Source: Motiliproteus sp965230185 (GTDB taxonomy: Bacteria; Pseudomonadota; Gammaproteobacteria; Pseudomonadales; Balneatricaceae). Taken from it: a stretch of DNA of 64,000 bases. The position numbers were made by a program, and so were the translations under genes. Position 1 is the stretch's first letter. Each line of letters starts with the position of its first letter. Below are positions 1 to 8,427 of the stretch, in pieces. The stretch covers positions 4,030,001 to 4,094,000 of the forward strand of contig OZ245995.1 of assembly GCA_965230185.1 (NCBI GenBank), written 5' to 3'. The notes under the pieces were generated by a model, which was not told where the DNA came from, did no database searches, and saw nothing but the letters and a program-made list of their open reading frames with translations.

Positions 1-2219
1 TATAGTGGAGGCAACCCCTGCTGCCGGCGAAGCTGCTCGGCTTTGCGGGCCGCCTGCACATGGGGCGGCTGAGTTTTGGTATAGGCATCCAGCGGCTGCC
101 GTAATCGTTTGCGGTAGACCAGTTGCTCATCCAGCTCCCCCGTTGTCAGTTGCCGGACCAGTGTCTGCAGGTACTGCTGCCAGGGCTCCCCCAGAAATAC
201 CCGCCGATAAAGCTCCTGCTGAAACTGACGGGCCAGCGGCGTCCAGTCGGAACGTACCGATTCCAGTCCCTTAAAGACCATTTTGCTGTCACCAGCTCCG
301 ATCTCGACCATGCCGGCATAGCGCTTCTTGCTGCCTTTGTCGGAACCCCGAATGGTCGGCATCAGAAAACGGCGGTAGTGGGTCTCATACTCGACCTCCA
401 GGAAGCTGTCGATATCGAGTTCCTTTCGCAACCGCTGCCGCCACCAGTCGTTGAGAGAGGTTGCCAGTTGCTGCCCCAGCTCATCCGCCTGGCCGGCACT
501 GCAGTCACGGTTAAGCCAGACAAACAGCGAATCGGTGTCACCGTAGATAACGGTATAACCCTGCTGCTGAATATGATCCCGGCTTTCGGTCAGTATCTGA
601 TGACCGCGCAGGGTGATCGATCCGGACAGACGCTGGTCGAAGAACCGGCACAGCGTCGAGCCCAGCACGCCATAAAAGGAGTTCATAATGATCTTGATCG
701 CCTGAGACAGAGAGGCATTGCCGTCCGCCCGGGCCAGATCGCGCTGCCGCCAGAGTGATTCCAGCAGCCCCGGCAGTATATGGTTGTGGCGATGGAACCA
801 GGCCTGGTTAAATCCCGGGATGCGTTCTGCGTCGTCGTTACTGGCCAGCCCTTCAGTCAGCCCCATGGGATCGATCCGGAAGGTACGGATAATACTGGGG
901 TACAGGCTTTTGAAATCCAGCACCAGCACATGATCATAGAGACCGGGACGGGAATCCATCACGTATCCGCCCGGGCTGTCGAGACCACTGGCGCCGGAGG
1001 CGTAAACCGGCGCCACATAGCCATGACGATGCAGACGCGGCAGGTAAAGATTATCGAATGCGGCGGCGGAACCGCCGACTTTGTCCATCGGCAACCCGGT
1101 CATTCGCGATCGGGCGATCAGATAATGAACCAGTCCTGCCTTTTCGAAGATCTCCAGCACCAGCCGGCAGTCTTCCAGGTTATAAGCCGCCAGCGCCGGT
1201 TTATCTTCCCGAAACAGCCTGCCGATCTCCTCACCGCGGTTATCCACCTTATCGATATGCTTACCCCGCCCCAGCAGCTCACGGGCGACATTATCGAGCG
1301 CATAGCTTTCAAAATGCCAGGTGGCCCCCTTCAGGCAGTCGATACCATCCACCACCACCCGGCCCGGCAGAGAAGCGAAGGTGAAGTTACTGCTGGTTTC
1401 CCGCAGTTGCAGACGCCCGCCACCGCGCCCCAGCTTCAGGGGGATTCCGAGTGACTCCGCCTTGTTCTGTAAAAAGCGCAGGTCAAAGTTAATAACGTTC
1501 CAGCCGATCAGCAGATCCGGATCAAAGCGCTGAACCTCGTCGATGAAGGCCCGCAGCAGCTGACGCTCATCGTCACAGTACTGCAACCAGTCCGGGTGAT
1601 CGCCTCTCTCATCGCCGCCGTCCTTTTCAGCCGGCCCCTGCATCAGCACCCGCTCGATTCGACGATTATCGACACCCCCACAGCCGCTGAGGCCGATAGA
1701 GTAGAGCTGCTGCCCCCGCATACTGGTTTCGATATCGATGGAGAGAACCCGCAGTTCGGGTCGGTAATCAGCCGGCCGGGCCCGGGCGTTGTCAAACTGC
1801 AGCACACCCGCCCGCGGTCTGGCCTCCCCCAGAAGCTGCATGCCCCCGTTGATAAAGCGCTCCATCAGGTATCGCTCAGGCGGTCGGATATCGGCTTCAT
1901 AGCAGTCCAGACCGGCAGTTTCCAGCCGCTTTACCGCGTCACGCTGACAGGAGAGATTGCTGAAGTAGAGGGCTTCGACAGGTTCGCCGCCGAGGTTTTT
2001 GAGGGCTACAGCATGATGCCGCCAGCTGCTGATCCCCCGGAGTTGCTCACAGATCGCGCCGAGATCATGGCGGCGAACAAACAGCACCGCCTCCTGACCA
2101 TGGACCCGGCAGAGCACCGGTCCCTGCGGGCTCTGCAGCCAGAACTGCAGCTCCAGCCCGTCTCGCCCCTGGTGGTAATGCCAGGTGAGAACGAAAGCTG
2201 AAAGCGTTGTAAGCCCCAT
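1..2219 (-). CDS. polB: DNA polymerase II (family B), 3' end cut by window edge
   Basis: This is a family B repair polymerase that extends DNA across damage and proofreads with a 3'-5' exonuclease. About 739 codons are visible of a family that runs to roughly 780-800. The exonuclease motif reads LSIDIETS near residue 155. The palm motifs follow as DFKSLYPSII, KIIMNSFYG and YGDTDS (near residue 558), and the visible end has the VYRKRLR thumb segment typical of enterobacterial PolB. The ATG at 2219 has a GGAGG ribosome-binding site nine bases upstream. The first residues, MGLTTLSA, are supplied by prophage DNA, because the prophage entered this gene at codons for VLTW. The native first codons (MQSIEG) lie at 41187-41225. 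The reading frame is intact across the junction, so the protein is probably functional with an altered N-terminus. Confidence 0.95.
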   Translation of the reverse strand, partial: MGLTTLSAFVLTWHYHQGRDGLELQFWLQSPQGPVLCRVHGQEAVLFVRRHDLGAICEQLRGISSWRHHAVALKNLGGEPVEALYFSNLSCQRDAVKRLETAGLDCYEADIRPPERYLMERFINGGMQLLGEARPRAGVLQFDNARARPADYRPELRVLSIDIETSMRGQQLYSIGLSGCGGVDNRRIERVLMQGPAEKDGGDERGDHPDWLQYCDDERQLLRAFIDEVQRFDPDLLIGWNVINFDLRFLQNKAESLGIPLKLGRGGGRLQLRETSSNFTFASLPGRVVVDGIDCLKGATWHFESYALDNVARELLGRGKHIDKVDNRGEEIGRLFREDKPALAAYNLEDCRLVLEIFEKAGLVHYLIARSRMTGLPMDKVGGSAAAFDNLYLPRLHRHGYVAPVYASGASGLDSPGGYVMDSRPGLYDHVLVLDFKSLYPSIIRTFRIDPMGLTEGLASNDDAERIPGFNQAWFHRHNHILPGLLESLWRQRDLARADGNASLSQAIKIIMNSFYGVLGSTLCRFFDQRLSGSITLRGHQILTESRDHIQQQGYTVIYGDTDSLFVWLNRDCSAGQADELGQQLATSLNDWWRQRLRKELDIDSFLEVEYETHYRRFLMPTIRGSDKGSKKRYAGMVEIGAGDSKMVFKGLESVRSDWTPLARQFQQELYRRVFLGEPWQQYLQTLVRQLTTGELDEQLVYRKRLRQPLDAYTKTQPPHVQAARKAEQLRRQQGLPPL
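2181..2189. other. attL core inside polB
   Basis: The minus-strand sequence CTCACCTGG (codons L-T-W of PolB) is shared with 41193-41201. The two flanking bases GT one position further out are also conserved. Host polB continues to the left. To the right lie phage-supplied start codon, ribosome-binding site and integrase arm-type repeats. The crossover position is inferred. Confidence 0.75.
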
Positions 2220-2246
2220 GAATACTGGCCTCCAGCCTAATTCTGA

Positions 2247-2318
2247 TGTCTAACGGTTTGTATTATACACGCATATAACCCATTGATTTGGCGTTTCAAT
2301 ATCTCAACGCGTTAGACA
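2247..2318. repeat. GTTAGACA repeats, probable integrase arm sites (left)
   Basis: The octamer GTTAGACA occurs at 2311-2318 on the plus strand and inverted at 2247-2254. The flanking bases extend this to a perfect 10-bp inverted pair (2246-2255 and 2310-2319). The same octamer is present twice beyond the integrase at 41114-41121 and 41133-41140. Repeats on both sides of the core are the arrangement expected of arm-type sites for a tyrosine integrase. The function is inferred. Confidence 0.65.
2262..2267 (-). promoter_or_regulatory. Candidate phage-borne -10 for polB
   Basis: A perfect TATAAT hexamer on the minus strand lies 43 bases upstream of the polB start, between the arm repeats. No convincing -35 is visible at 16-18 bases. 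It belongs to the prophage, so if active it would replace the native promoter of polB. Confidence 0.4.
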
Positions 2319-2357
2319 TGGTTTTACTCCTCTGCCGGCGCAGAAAATCAGCCAACA

Positions 2358-2424
2358 GCTTGGGGCTTAGAGCGCTACTTTGACATGGTAGAGGTCGGCA
2401 GTTCGAATCTGCCTAGTCCTACCA
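2358..2424 (+). pseudogene. tRNA-Val(GAC) 3' fragment, 5' acceptor strand lost
   Basis: From 2358 the sequence folds as D arm (GCTT/GAGC), anticodon arm (CTACT/GGTAG, loop TTGACAT with anticodon GAC), T arm (GGCAG/CTGCC, loop TTCGAAT), the 3' acceptor strand TAGTCCT, discriminator A and an encoded CCA. The 5' acceptor strand does not pair (about 3 of 7), and position 8 is not T. The fragment cannot make a normal tRNA. It lies inside the prophage 170 bp from attL and has no copy at the right end. It is best read as a relic of an older attachment site. Confidence 0.75.
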
Positions 2425-2461
2425 GATTCACTGGCCTTGATCTGATAGCAGTCACTAACGC

Positions 2462-2489
2462 GGACAAAGGTCGGACAAAATGGGACAAA
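2462..2489 (+). repeat. Three GGACAAA repeats beside the tRNA fragment
   Basis: GGACAAA occurs at 2462, 2473 and 2483, spaced 11 and 10 bp apart, 38 bp past the CCA end of the tRNA fragment. Short direct repeats just outside a tRNA 3' end are typical of integrase arm sites. They differ from the GTTAGACA set that brackets the present core, so they may belong to an older integrase. The role is inferred. Confidence 0.5.
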
Positions 2490-2494
2490 CAGAG

Positions 2495-2528
2495 ATGCCA
2501 TCAGTTTTTACAATCGATGGCATTTTTT
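2495..2528 (+). terminator. Rho-independent terminator (plus direction)
   Basis: The stem ATGCCATC/GATGGCAT closes a 13-base loop and is followed by six T on the plus strand. It lies just past the end of the convergent tail-tip gene, so it would protect that gene from transcription entering through attL. On the minus strand no T run follows the hairpin. Confidence 0.65.
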
Positions 2529-2535
2529 GTGCCTG

Positions 2536-3648
2536 TCAGTTCACATGCGCCTGCGACACAGAGTCGTAAACCCCGGTGATTTTGCCGGTCCCGTCTGTCA
2601 CATAAGTAATGCCGCCCGGGACTGGGGCGCCCACGTTATCCACGGGCGTGACTTTGTTCCCACCATCCCCCAATTTACAAACCCGATAATACTGATTCGG
2701 ATCAGAGGCGCTGCGAACCTGCTGGCAGGTCGAAGCCGTTTTCTGCGTAGCCGAGCAGTCCGGGTCCATGGAGTGCCCTTTGAACCCTCCGGCTGCACAG
2801 TCATAGGCAATTTTGCAGCTACCATCCGACGGGTGCTCGGTCGGCCGGGCCGCTTCCGGAGAGGCAGGGCATACTGACGCCGGGTCGCCACCTCCACAGA
2901 TGTTACGAGTAACACCAAACTGAAGAGGCGACGATACCCACTCGCCGCCGATATACTCCTCGCCGCTGAAGCTGGCCTGGTACTCAGTCGGCACGCCGCT
3001 ATTGGTCTGCGACACCCAATAGCCACCCCGGGAATAATTCCGGTATTTCGAAGACTGCCCGTTCAACCAGCTGGAGTGTGCGTTCAGGGCGGCGACTGGC
3101 GAACTGTGATCACCAACGGATGAGGATGCCGGGCCAGAGGTCGAGGCCCATTTATACCCCTGCTGATACAGTTCCGGAATCGGCCCCTGGTCGGGCGTAT
3201 CCCAGCCCGCTGGCGCGTCATACTCAGCCCCACAGGCGCGGTTCAGATCAATACTGATGTCCGAACCGTCATCCGGGTCCGTACCGGTCAGCGTGCCGAT
3301 CTGGGTATCCAGCACCGGCGGGTTGGACGCTCCTAGCAAATCATCGACATCGCCCGACGCGCCATCCGGACCGCCGGCGGCCCCGCCGTTTGCAGAACCC
3401 GGGGCGTTGGTCTTTTCATCCTGGCCTGCGTTCTCAGGATCGGTTTCCTGCTCCGCTCCAGGCGCCCCGGTCTCATCGCCGCCACTGGGATCAGAGCCGG
3501 ATTTAGTACTTATCCCGCCTTCGCTGTTGATGTAGGCCATACCGCGGCGTGCGCGGATCTTCTTCGGAGTTTCGGCAACGCCGAGGCCGTTCTGCTCTTC
3601 AATGCGTGGCTTGATGATTCGCCAGAGGGAGTCTGCAATATCGCCCAT
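2536..3648 (-). CDS. Putative phage tail-tip protein, last late gene
   Basis: A 370-residue protein of unknown family. Residues 35-120 are low-complexity and rich in G, P, D and S, which suggests a flexible linker. The C-terminal two thirds contain about ten cysteines (for example ICGGGDPASVCP and TCQQV), which is unusual for a cytoplasmic phage protein and may mean disulfides in the virion. Its start overlaps the stop of the preceding gene by one base, so the two are translationally coupled. As the last gene of the morphogenesis operon after the tape measure, it may be a tail-tip or receptor-contact protein. No domain was recognised. Confidence 0.7.
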   Translation of the reverse strand: MGDIADSLWRIIKPRIEEQNGLGVAETPKKIRARRGMAYINSEGGISTKSGSDPSGGDETGAPGAEQETDPENAGQDEKTNAPGSANGGAAGGPDGASGDVDDLLGASNPPVLDTQIGTLTGTDPDDGSDISIDLNRACGAEYDAPAGWDTPDQGPIPELYQQGYKWASTSGPASSSVGDHSSPVAALNAHSSWLNGQSSKYRNYSRGGYWVSQTNSGVPTEYQASFSGEEYIGGEWVSSPLQFGVTRNICGGGDPASVCPASPEAARPTEHPSDGSCKIAYDCAAGGFKGHSMDPDCSATQKTASTCQQVRSASDPNQYYRVCKLGDGGNKVTPVDNVGAPVPGGITYVTDGTGKITGVYDSVSQAHVN

Positions 3649-5312
3649 CAGTTCATGCTCAGGGTTTCGTTGGGGATTTCGATGTCATAGGTGGATGCGG
3701 CCGCCACTGAGCGCTCGTTGCGATCGATATCAGCCACCTCAGGCACATCGATAATGAAGGCCTGAGGATAGATCTCCATCGTCTGCACGGCATCGTAATA
3801 CTTATAATTGCCGATACTGCCATCCCAGGTTTCATCATAAGCGGGGCTGGCGGCGTGGTTGCCGTAGTGATTGCCCAGCACAATGGTTCCCGGGATCGGG
3901 CCAGCATCAGAGGTATCCGGGGCGGTTGGCACGGCAATGGGGTTTTCGGTCGGTGCGGTGTTCTCGATTTTGGAAACAGCCAGTTTACAGCGGGTGACGG
4001 CTTCCCAGCCGGGGGCGTCGCCGATCTTCAGGTGGTGCTCCAGTTCGACCAGCTTGCCTTTCGTCGTCACTGGCGTGGAATTCAATTGTACAGTGTGGCT
4101 CAACTCCAGATCCGGCCGGACCGATTGAGTCTCAAACCGCACATACTGTTTCCGGTGCAGGCCTTTGATCTCAGCTGCGGCCATGGCGACAGCGCACTGA
4201 ATCGACTCGTCAAATTCGTCGCGAGAACCCTCCAGGCCTGATTCGGTTTTGTCCTGAACGTAGTCGCCGTTGGCGGACTGGCTGCCAGGCGGTGACTGGT
4301 AACTCTCCAGTTCATCCCAGTCGTCGGCATTGTATTCAGCGGTAACGCCATAGGTGGCCGACGATTTGATCTCGCCATACTGGGTCACGCTCTGGGGGGC
4401 TTTCACCGTGACGGTGTAATCCTCGGTAATCGTCTGCACAAACCGGCGAGCCAGGGTGAAGTCAGCCCCCAGGGCGTACTTAAACCGGTCGCTGGCCTTT
4501 TTCCACCAGAAGGCAACGCCGCCGTAATAACCGGACTCCCCCATTGGCTCAATCGCCCAGCCGGGGCGCAATGTCAGGCCGGTGGCGCCAATCGCTTCAT
4601 GGATCTGATCCTGCCAGGGCAGGGTTGTGGGGTCCGCCACATAGGTCGCCATCCTGGCACTGCCGCCGGGATAGTCCCAACTGTAAACATGCTCCCGATG
4701 CCGCAGCCGGGTGAACCGATATTTGAATTTCACATCGATGGTGTTTTTCAGCGTCTCCCGATCCAGCAGCTCCACCGCAATGGAGCGCTCCAGCACTTCA
4801 CCGGCACTCAGAGTAATATCCGGCGTCGCTTTCGCCGCCCAGGGCGTGAGCACTGCCGTATTGGAGCCGTCGAAATTCAGGGCCGCCGTGACGGTCTTCA
4901 GCCGGTCTTCGGCTTTGCGGGGGATATCGGCGTCAGCATCGAAGATATGTTTGGACCAGTAACCGCCAATCAGCGTAGCCAGGCCGGCGTCATCGTAGGC
5001 GCTCAGCAGTTCATCACGGTTCTGGGTACAGGTCAGCGTCGCCACCCGGGTAATCGGGTCATAGCTCGGCACCCGTACCCGCCCGGTGAATTTCCGGCGC
5101 ACGGTCTGGCTGGCATCTTCAATATCAATGGTGATCGGCTTGCCGGCCCAGCTGTTCGGGTCGATAGCGCCCACCGGGGGGAAGTATTTAAGGGTGGCGG
5201 TCATATTGCCGCCCTCCACTTCCTTGATGGTGATCGACCCACCCGTTTCCATATAGATGCTGTTGCCGTCCAGATAGACAGCAGCGTCCCATGGTCGTGT
5301 AGCGTGGGTCAT
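3648..5312 (-). CDS. Putative phage minor tail / tail-hub protein
   Basis: A 554-residue protein immediately downstream of the tape measure gene, with a 4-base ATGA overlap. The N-terminus (AAVYLDGNSIYMETGGSITI, then an ITIDIEDASQTVRRKFTGRV segment) resembles the beta-rich start of siphovirus distal-tail or hub proteins, in which a small barrel describes a path and a modification of it. The position after the tape measure fits a distal tail or hub component. No catalytic motif is visible. The function comes from gene order and general fold character, not from a recognised family signature. Confidence 0.75.
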   Translation of the reverse strand: MTHATRPWDAAVYLDGNSIYMETGGSITIKEVEGGNMTATLKYFPPVGAIDPNSWAGKPITIDIEDASQTVRRKFTGRVRVPSYDPITRVATLTCTQNRDELLSAYDDAGLATLIGGYWSKHIFDADADIPRKAEDRLKTVTAALNFDGSNTAVLTPWAAKATPDITLSAGEVLERSIAVELLDRETLKNTIDVKFKYRFTRLRHREHVYSWDYPGGSARMATYVADPTTLPWQDQIHEAIGATGLTLRPGWAIEPMGESGYYGGVAFWWKKASDRFKYALGADFTLARRFVQTITEDYTVTVKAPQSVTQYGEIKSSATYGVTAEYNADDWDELESYQSPPGSQSANGDYVQDKTESGLEGSRDEFDESIQCAVAMAAAEIKGLHRKQYVRFETQSVRPDLELSHTVQLNSTPVTTKGKLVELEHHLKIGDAPGWEAVTRCKLAVSKIENTAPTENPIAVPTAPDTSDAGPIPGTIVLGNHYGNHAASPAYDETWDGSIGNYKYYDAVQTMEIYPQAFIIDVPEVADIDRNERSVAAASTYDIEIPNETLSMN

Positions 5313-6919
5313 GAGGCTTTAACACCAACTTCCGAGGCTTCGTTACCGAGCACGGTTTTCAGTTGTTCAGTAAAGGATTTGATCTGGGAGGGATTGCCCT
5401 GCAGGCTGACCGCCTTATCACCAACTTTGAATTCGATGGTGCCGATCTTCTCAGCATTACCACCCGTCAGCCGATTGAGCACATCACGCTGGCCGGCCTG
5501 GTCGTAGTTGAAGGCGCTGGCCTTTGAGAGTGACGCCTGATTGTTAGCCAGCCCGATCAGCCGGTTAAACTCGCCTGAGTCGCCCCGATCCTTGGCGGCC
5601 TTGGCCGCCTTCGCATACATCTCGAAATTGATATCGCGGACCTGCCGCGCCTTCGGGCCTTTATTCTCTCCGGACTCACCGAACAGCTTTTTGCTAAGAT
5701 CCGACATGCCGGAAGCATGTTTCTCAACCGCCTTGCCGAAACTGGTCAGGGATGCCGCCGATTTATCAGTCGCTTTTGCCAGCCGCTGCTGTGACTCTGC
5801 ACCGGCAGCCGCCTTCTGTGCTGACGCCTGGAATTCCGCTATTTTCGCTTTAATAGCGACCGAAGGACGTTCTTTATTGAGCAGTTCCTGCAGGTCCTTC
5901 TCAACCTTCTGAGTCTGGAACGAGAAAGCGTCTGCCATGCCTTCGAAAAAGTCAGTACGCTTGAAGTCCTCATCCATGAGTTCCCTCAGATCGGCATACT
6001 TGTCATACACCCAGCCCAGCGACTGGAGCGCATATTGCGCCAGCGTGCCGAATGCAGCCTGCACGCCTTTGATGATGATTTGCCAGCCCCGGGTTACGTC
6101 AGCCACAAAACCGATACCAGTAGCGATACTGCTAACGACAGCCTCAGCCACTTTACCCATGCCCCCCATATCCATGGTGACGCGGGTGACGTAATCGACC
6201 ACCGCCTGAAAGGCTGGAGCCACAGCCACGGTTATCTGGTTGAGAAACCCATCCCACAACGTTCCCAGCTTGGTTTTACTGTCGTTGTACGCCTCAACCA
6301 TCGCTGCCTGCTGGTTGGTGATTCGAATCCCCAGCTTGTCAAACTCTGCTCCGGTCGCCTGCAGGTTTGATGTCAGCGTATTGACCAGCGCAACCCCCTC
6401 GGTATCGAACAGTTTCATAGCCAGCCGCACCCGATCACCCTGATTGCTGATACCCTTCATTGCCTCCGCAATGGCATTAAACTGCTGCTCAGGGCTCAAC
6501 TGTGCCAGCGCCGAAGCGTCCAACCCCAGTTCTTTAATCGCGTCCTTGGCCTCTCCCGTACCATTGGCGGCCTCAGATACCCGACGGACCATTCGCTGCA
6601 GGGATGTATCCAAAGTCCCAACACTGACGCCGGTCAACTCCGCCTGAAACCGCAGTTTCTGCAATTCCCCTGTGTCGATATTCAGCTTCGCAGCAGTCTT
6701 CGCAAGCCGGTCAATTTCAGCAGCCTGCCGGTTAACAATGGCAACGATGGCCCCGGCCGCAGCCGCACCAGTAGCCGCCAGAACTTTAGCAACGGTGTTG
6801 GTCTTAGCGCGGACGGATTCCGCCCAGGAGCCAACGGATTTTTTTGATTTTCTCAGCTCACTGACCAGCTTTGCGGAATTGGCGCTCAGCGCCACAACGA
6901 GCTTTGCGATTGTTCCCAT
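5309..6919 (-). CDS. Phage tail tape measure protein
   Basis: A 536-residue protein that sets tail length and is ejected ahead of DNA. The start is placed at ATG 6919 (MGTIAKLVVALSANSAKL), because in-frame codons further up would lie inside a terminator hairpin. The N-terminus has the alanine-rich helical SVGSWAES...AKVLAATGAAAAGAIVAIV stretch. It is followed by the segment DRLAKTAAKLNIDTGELQ and then SPEQQFNAIAEAMKGI, both hallmarks of tape measure proteins. The tail protein encoded downstream overlaps it by 4 bases. At about 540 residues the predicted tail is short for a siphovirus. Confidence 0.88.
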   Translation of the reverse strand: MGTIAKLVVALSANSAKLVSELRKSKKSVGSWAESVRAKTNTVAKVLAATGAAAAGAIVAIVNRQAAEIDRLAKTAAKLNIDTGELQKLRFQAELTGVSVGTLDTSLQRMVRRVSEAANGTGEAKDAIKELGLDASALAQLSPEQQFNAIAEAMKGISNQGDRVRLAMKLFDTEGVALVNTLTSNLQATGAEFDKLGIRITNQQAAMVEAYNDSKTKLGTLWDGFLNQITVAVAPAFQAVVDYVTRVTMDMGGMGKVAEAVVSSIATGIGFVADVTRGWQIIIKGVQAAFGTLAQYALQSLGWVYDKYADLRELMDEDFKRTDFFEGMADAFSFQTQKVEKDLQELLNKERPSVAIKAKIAEFQASAQKAAAGAESQQRLAKATDKSAASLTSFGKAVEKHASGMSDLSKKLFGESGENKGPKARQVRDINFEMYAKAAKAAKDRGDSGEFNRLIGLANNQASLSKASAFNYDQAGQRDVLNRLTGGNAEKIGTIEFKVGDKAVSLQGNPSQIKSFTEQLKTVLGNEASEVGVKAS

Positions 6920-6933
6920 TTCAGACGCCCATA

Positions 6934-6960
6934 AAAAAAGGCCCCACAAGGAGCCTTTTT
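6934..6960. terminator. Bidirectional terminator hairpin before tape measure
   Basis: AAAAAGGC pairs with GCCTTTTT around a short loop containing CCCCACAAGGA. On the minus strand a T run follows the stem. It lies 15 bases upstream of the tape measure start, inside the late operon, so late transcription must read through it. Confidence 0.65.
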
Positions 6961-6977
6961 AGTTTGGTGATTGCTAT

Positions 6978-7193
6978 CTATTTGCCGCACTCGCTACAAG
7001 TCCAGCCGCCTATTCTGGTATTCAGGATCATGACGATGATTAAAAGCACCAACCAGACGCCGGCGGTGATGACTGTCAACACCAGATGAACCAGAAACAT
7101 GCCCAACCCCATTTTATTGGTGTTGCGCATATGAACGGTTTTCTTTTTACACTTCCGGCACTTCTTGATGGTTTCTTCGACTGCTTTTGCCAC
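6978..7193 (-). CDS. Small membrane protein with split zinc-ribbon cysteines
   Basis: A 71-residue protein. A GTG start at 7193 is chosen because AGGAGG lies five bases before it. It opens with a CRKC pair (KKCRKCKKKT), has one or two membrane segments (GMFLVHLVLTVITAGVWLVLLIIVMIL) and ends WTCSECGK. The two CxxC pairs flank the membrane hairpin and could meet to bind zinc. It sits between the tail chaperones and the tape measure, where siphoviruses rarely carry a gene, and just before a terminator. The function is unknown. Confidence 0.75.
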   Translation of the reverse strand: MAKAVEETIKKCRKCKKKTVHMRNTNKMGLGMFLVHLVLTVITAGVWLVLLIIVMILNTRIGGWTCSECGK

Positions 7194-7262
7194 AGTGGCC
7201 TCCTTGCTGCTATAGGGTCGCCCCCTCAATATAGCAACAAGGGGCAGAAAACCACTACAGAA

Positions 7263-7481
7263 TCAAAAGCCACCAAGGATCTTATCGATTTCACGGGATT
7301 GCCGTTCTGCAGACCAGTGCCTTGACTCCTCAAGTCGCTCTGCGGCCTCAATCCGCTCTCTCGCTTCCGGGTTGCGAAGCATGTCTAACGCCATCAATTC
7401 AGCGATGTCGAGCGAAGAATACTCGGCTTGAATAGCACGACGGGGACGCCCGTACCGATCTGCCAGAACCAGGCAGTACAA
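7263..7481 (-). CDS. Tail assembly chaperone, T-like frameshift extension
   Basis: This frame encodes YCLVLADRYGRPRRAIQAEYSSLDIAELMALDML and ends in DKILGGF. It lies just past the stop of the G-like chaperone and has no good start of its own; the nominal first codon is TTG. It is most likely translated by a -1 slip at the A-AAA-AAC heptamer at 7502-7508, giving a G-T fusion as in lambda and HK97. The fused protein would recruit the tape measure and tail tube subunits during tail assembly. Confidence 0.8.
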   Translation of the reverse strand: MYCLVLADRYGRPRRAIQAEYSSLDIAELMALDMLRNPEARERIEAAERLEESRHWSAERQSREIDKILGGF

Positions 7482-7495
7482 CCGGAACGGGCTCC

Positions 7496-7855
7496 TCAGG
7501 AGTTTTTTGCCAATTCCTCGACATCTTCGTCGGCCATTCTATTAAGACGCCGGGCGACGTCAAACACCCGGTCCAGCGCGGCACAGCTCTTTTTCCCGAG
7601 CTTCGACGCATCCTTATCATCAAACAAACGTTGGCCTTTCTCATCGACCACAGTTGCAGCCGCAAGCCTGCCTCGAATGTTGACAAGGTTCTGCCCACCA
7701 TTTTTACCTAGGATTGAAGCTTCAAACTGGTCCTTGTCATAAGATGACAGCGTGGCTACATAAACCTGCGCCCCCTCTCCCCATTCCGGCACATCAATCA
7801 ACTCTCTCGGCAGATCATCTGCTTCAAGAATTTGTTCTCGGGTCAAAACACCCAT
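7496..7855 (-). CDS. Tail assembly chaperone (lambda G-like)
   Basis: A 119-residue protein between the tail tube gene and the tape measure, the fixed position of the tail assembly chaperone. It starts MGVLTREQILEADDLP and includes the segment YVATLSSYDKDQFEASIL, typical of this family. It ends LAKNS, and the codons GCA AAA AAC before the stop form an in-phase slippery heptamer. Most ribosomes should make this product and a minority the longer fusion. Confidence 0.85.
   Translation of the reverse strand: MGVLTREQILEADDLPRELIDVPEWGEGAQVYVATLSSYDKDQFEASILGKNGGQNLVNIRGRLAAATVVDEKGQRLFDDKDASKLGKKSCAALDRVFDVARRLNRMADEDVEELAKNS
7502..7508 (-). promoter_or_regulatory. Programmed -1 frameshift slippery site
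   Basis: On the minus strand the heptamer A AAA AAC is in phase with the G-like frame, two codons before its TGA stop at 7496. A -1 slip continues as LLRSPFRLYCLVLADRYG into the T-like frame. A short GC-rich stretch follows and could fold. Confidence 0.85.
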
Positions 7856-7899
7856 ATAGCTCGCCTCTATCTATAAGTGGATAAAAATCATGCCTGGCT

Positions 7900-8322
7900 T
7901 TAGGAGATAGTCACGGCGCCGGTACGCTGGATGGTGTAAACCACCGTCACGTCACTATCTCCGCTGGTGTCTTCCTCGACATCAACCACATAGCCATCAA
8001 ATGTGCGGACCTCGTTATTACTCAGCGTTACTTCAAACTGCCTTGCGACTGCCGCTGCTGCACGATCCATCTCCAGAAGCTCCGCCTGCCCGACATCATC
8101 CTTGTCATAGAGGCAATTGAGGGTGAAGGTTTTCGGCTTTTTCAGGCCAAAACCAAATTCAGCCTCCGTGCTCGCCAGAGTGGTGCGGTCCCGCTCAGAC
8201 CGAGTACTGGAAGCCGTCCCACCACCAATACTCTGGATGCCTCCGATCACCTGCAGCGCAGGGGTCGCTTCATTGTCCATGACCTTTACAACGGTCCCTT
8301 GCGCGTTAACTGGTGTGACCAT
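7900..8322 (-). CDS. Major tail tube protein
   Basis: A 140-residue protein that polymerises into the tail tube. It has the beta-rich composition of tail tube proteins, with a polar loop (GGGTASSTRSERDRTTLA) and the C-terminal region VRTFDGYVVDVEEDTSGDSDVTVVYTIQRTG typical of a siphovirus tube subunit. The gene precedes the tail chaperone pair, as expected. A terminator-like hairpin at 8374-8394 lies just upstream, which may let this abundant product be expressed separately. Confidence 0.82.
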   Translation of the reverse strand: MVTPVNAQGTVVKVMDNEATPALQVIGGIQSIGGGTASSTRSERDRTTLASTEAEFGFGLKKPKTFTLNCLYDKDDVGQAELLEMDRAAAAVARQFEVTLSNNEVRTFDGYVVDVEEDTSGDSDVTVVYTIQRTGAVTIS

Positions 8323-8373
8323 GCTCTAATCCTCTTTAAAAATACCGCCGTCTTCCCGGCGAATTCAGGGCAT

Positions 8374-8394
8374 AAAAAAACCCGCCGAAGCGGG
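8374..8394 (-). terminator. Terminator hairpin before tail tube gene
   Basis: On the minus strand CCCGC-TTCG-GCGGG is followed by seven T. It lies between the tail completion gene and the tail tube gene, about 50 bases ahead of the tail tube start. A second small hairpin (GCCG/CGGC, near 8347-8360) follows it. Confidence 0.8.
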
Positions 8395-8427
8395 CTGTGA
8401 TTCGAGATGTATTACGGAATTGACCGG

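Noticed and set aside
2358..2424. A working tRNA-Val gene
   Set aside because: D, anticodon and T arms fold, but the 5' acceptor strand is missing and position 8 is wrong, so it is called a fragment.
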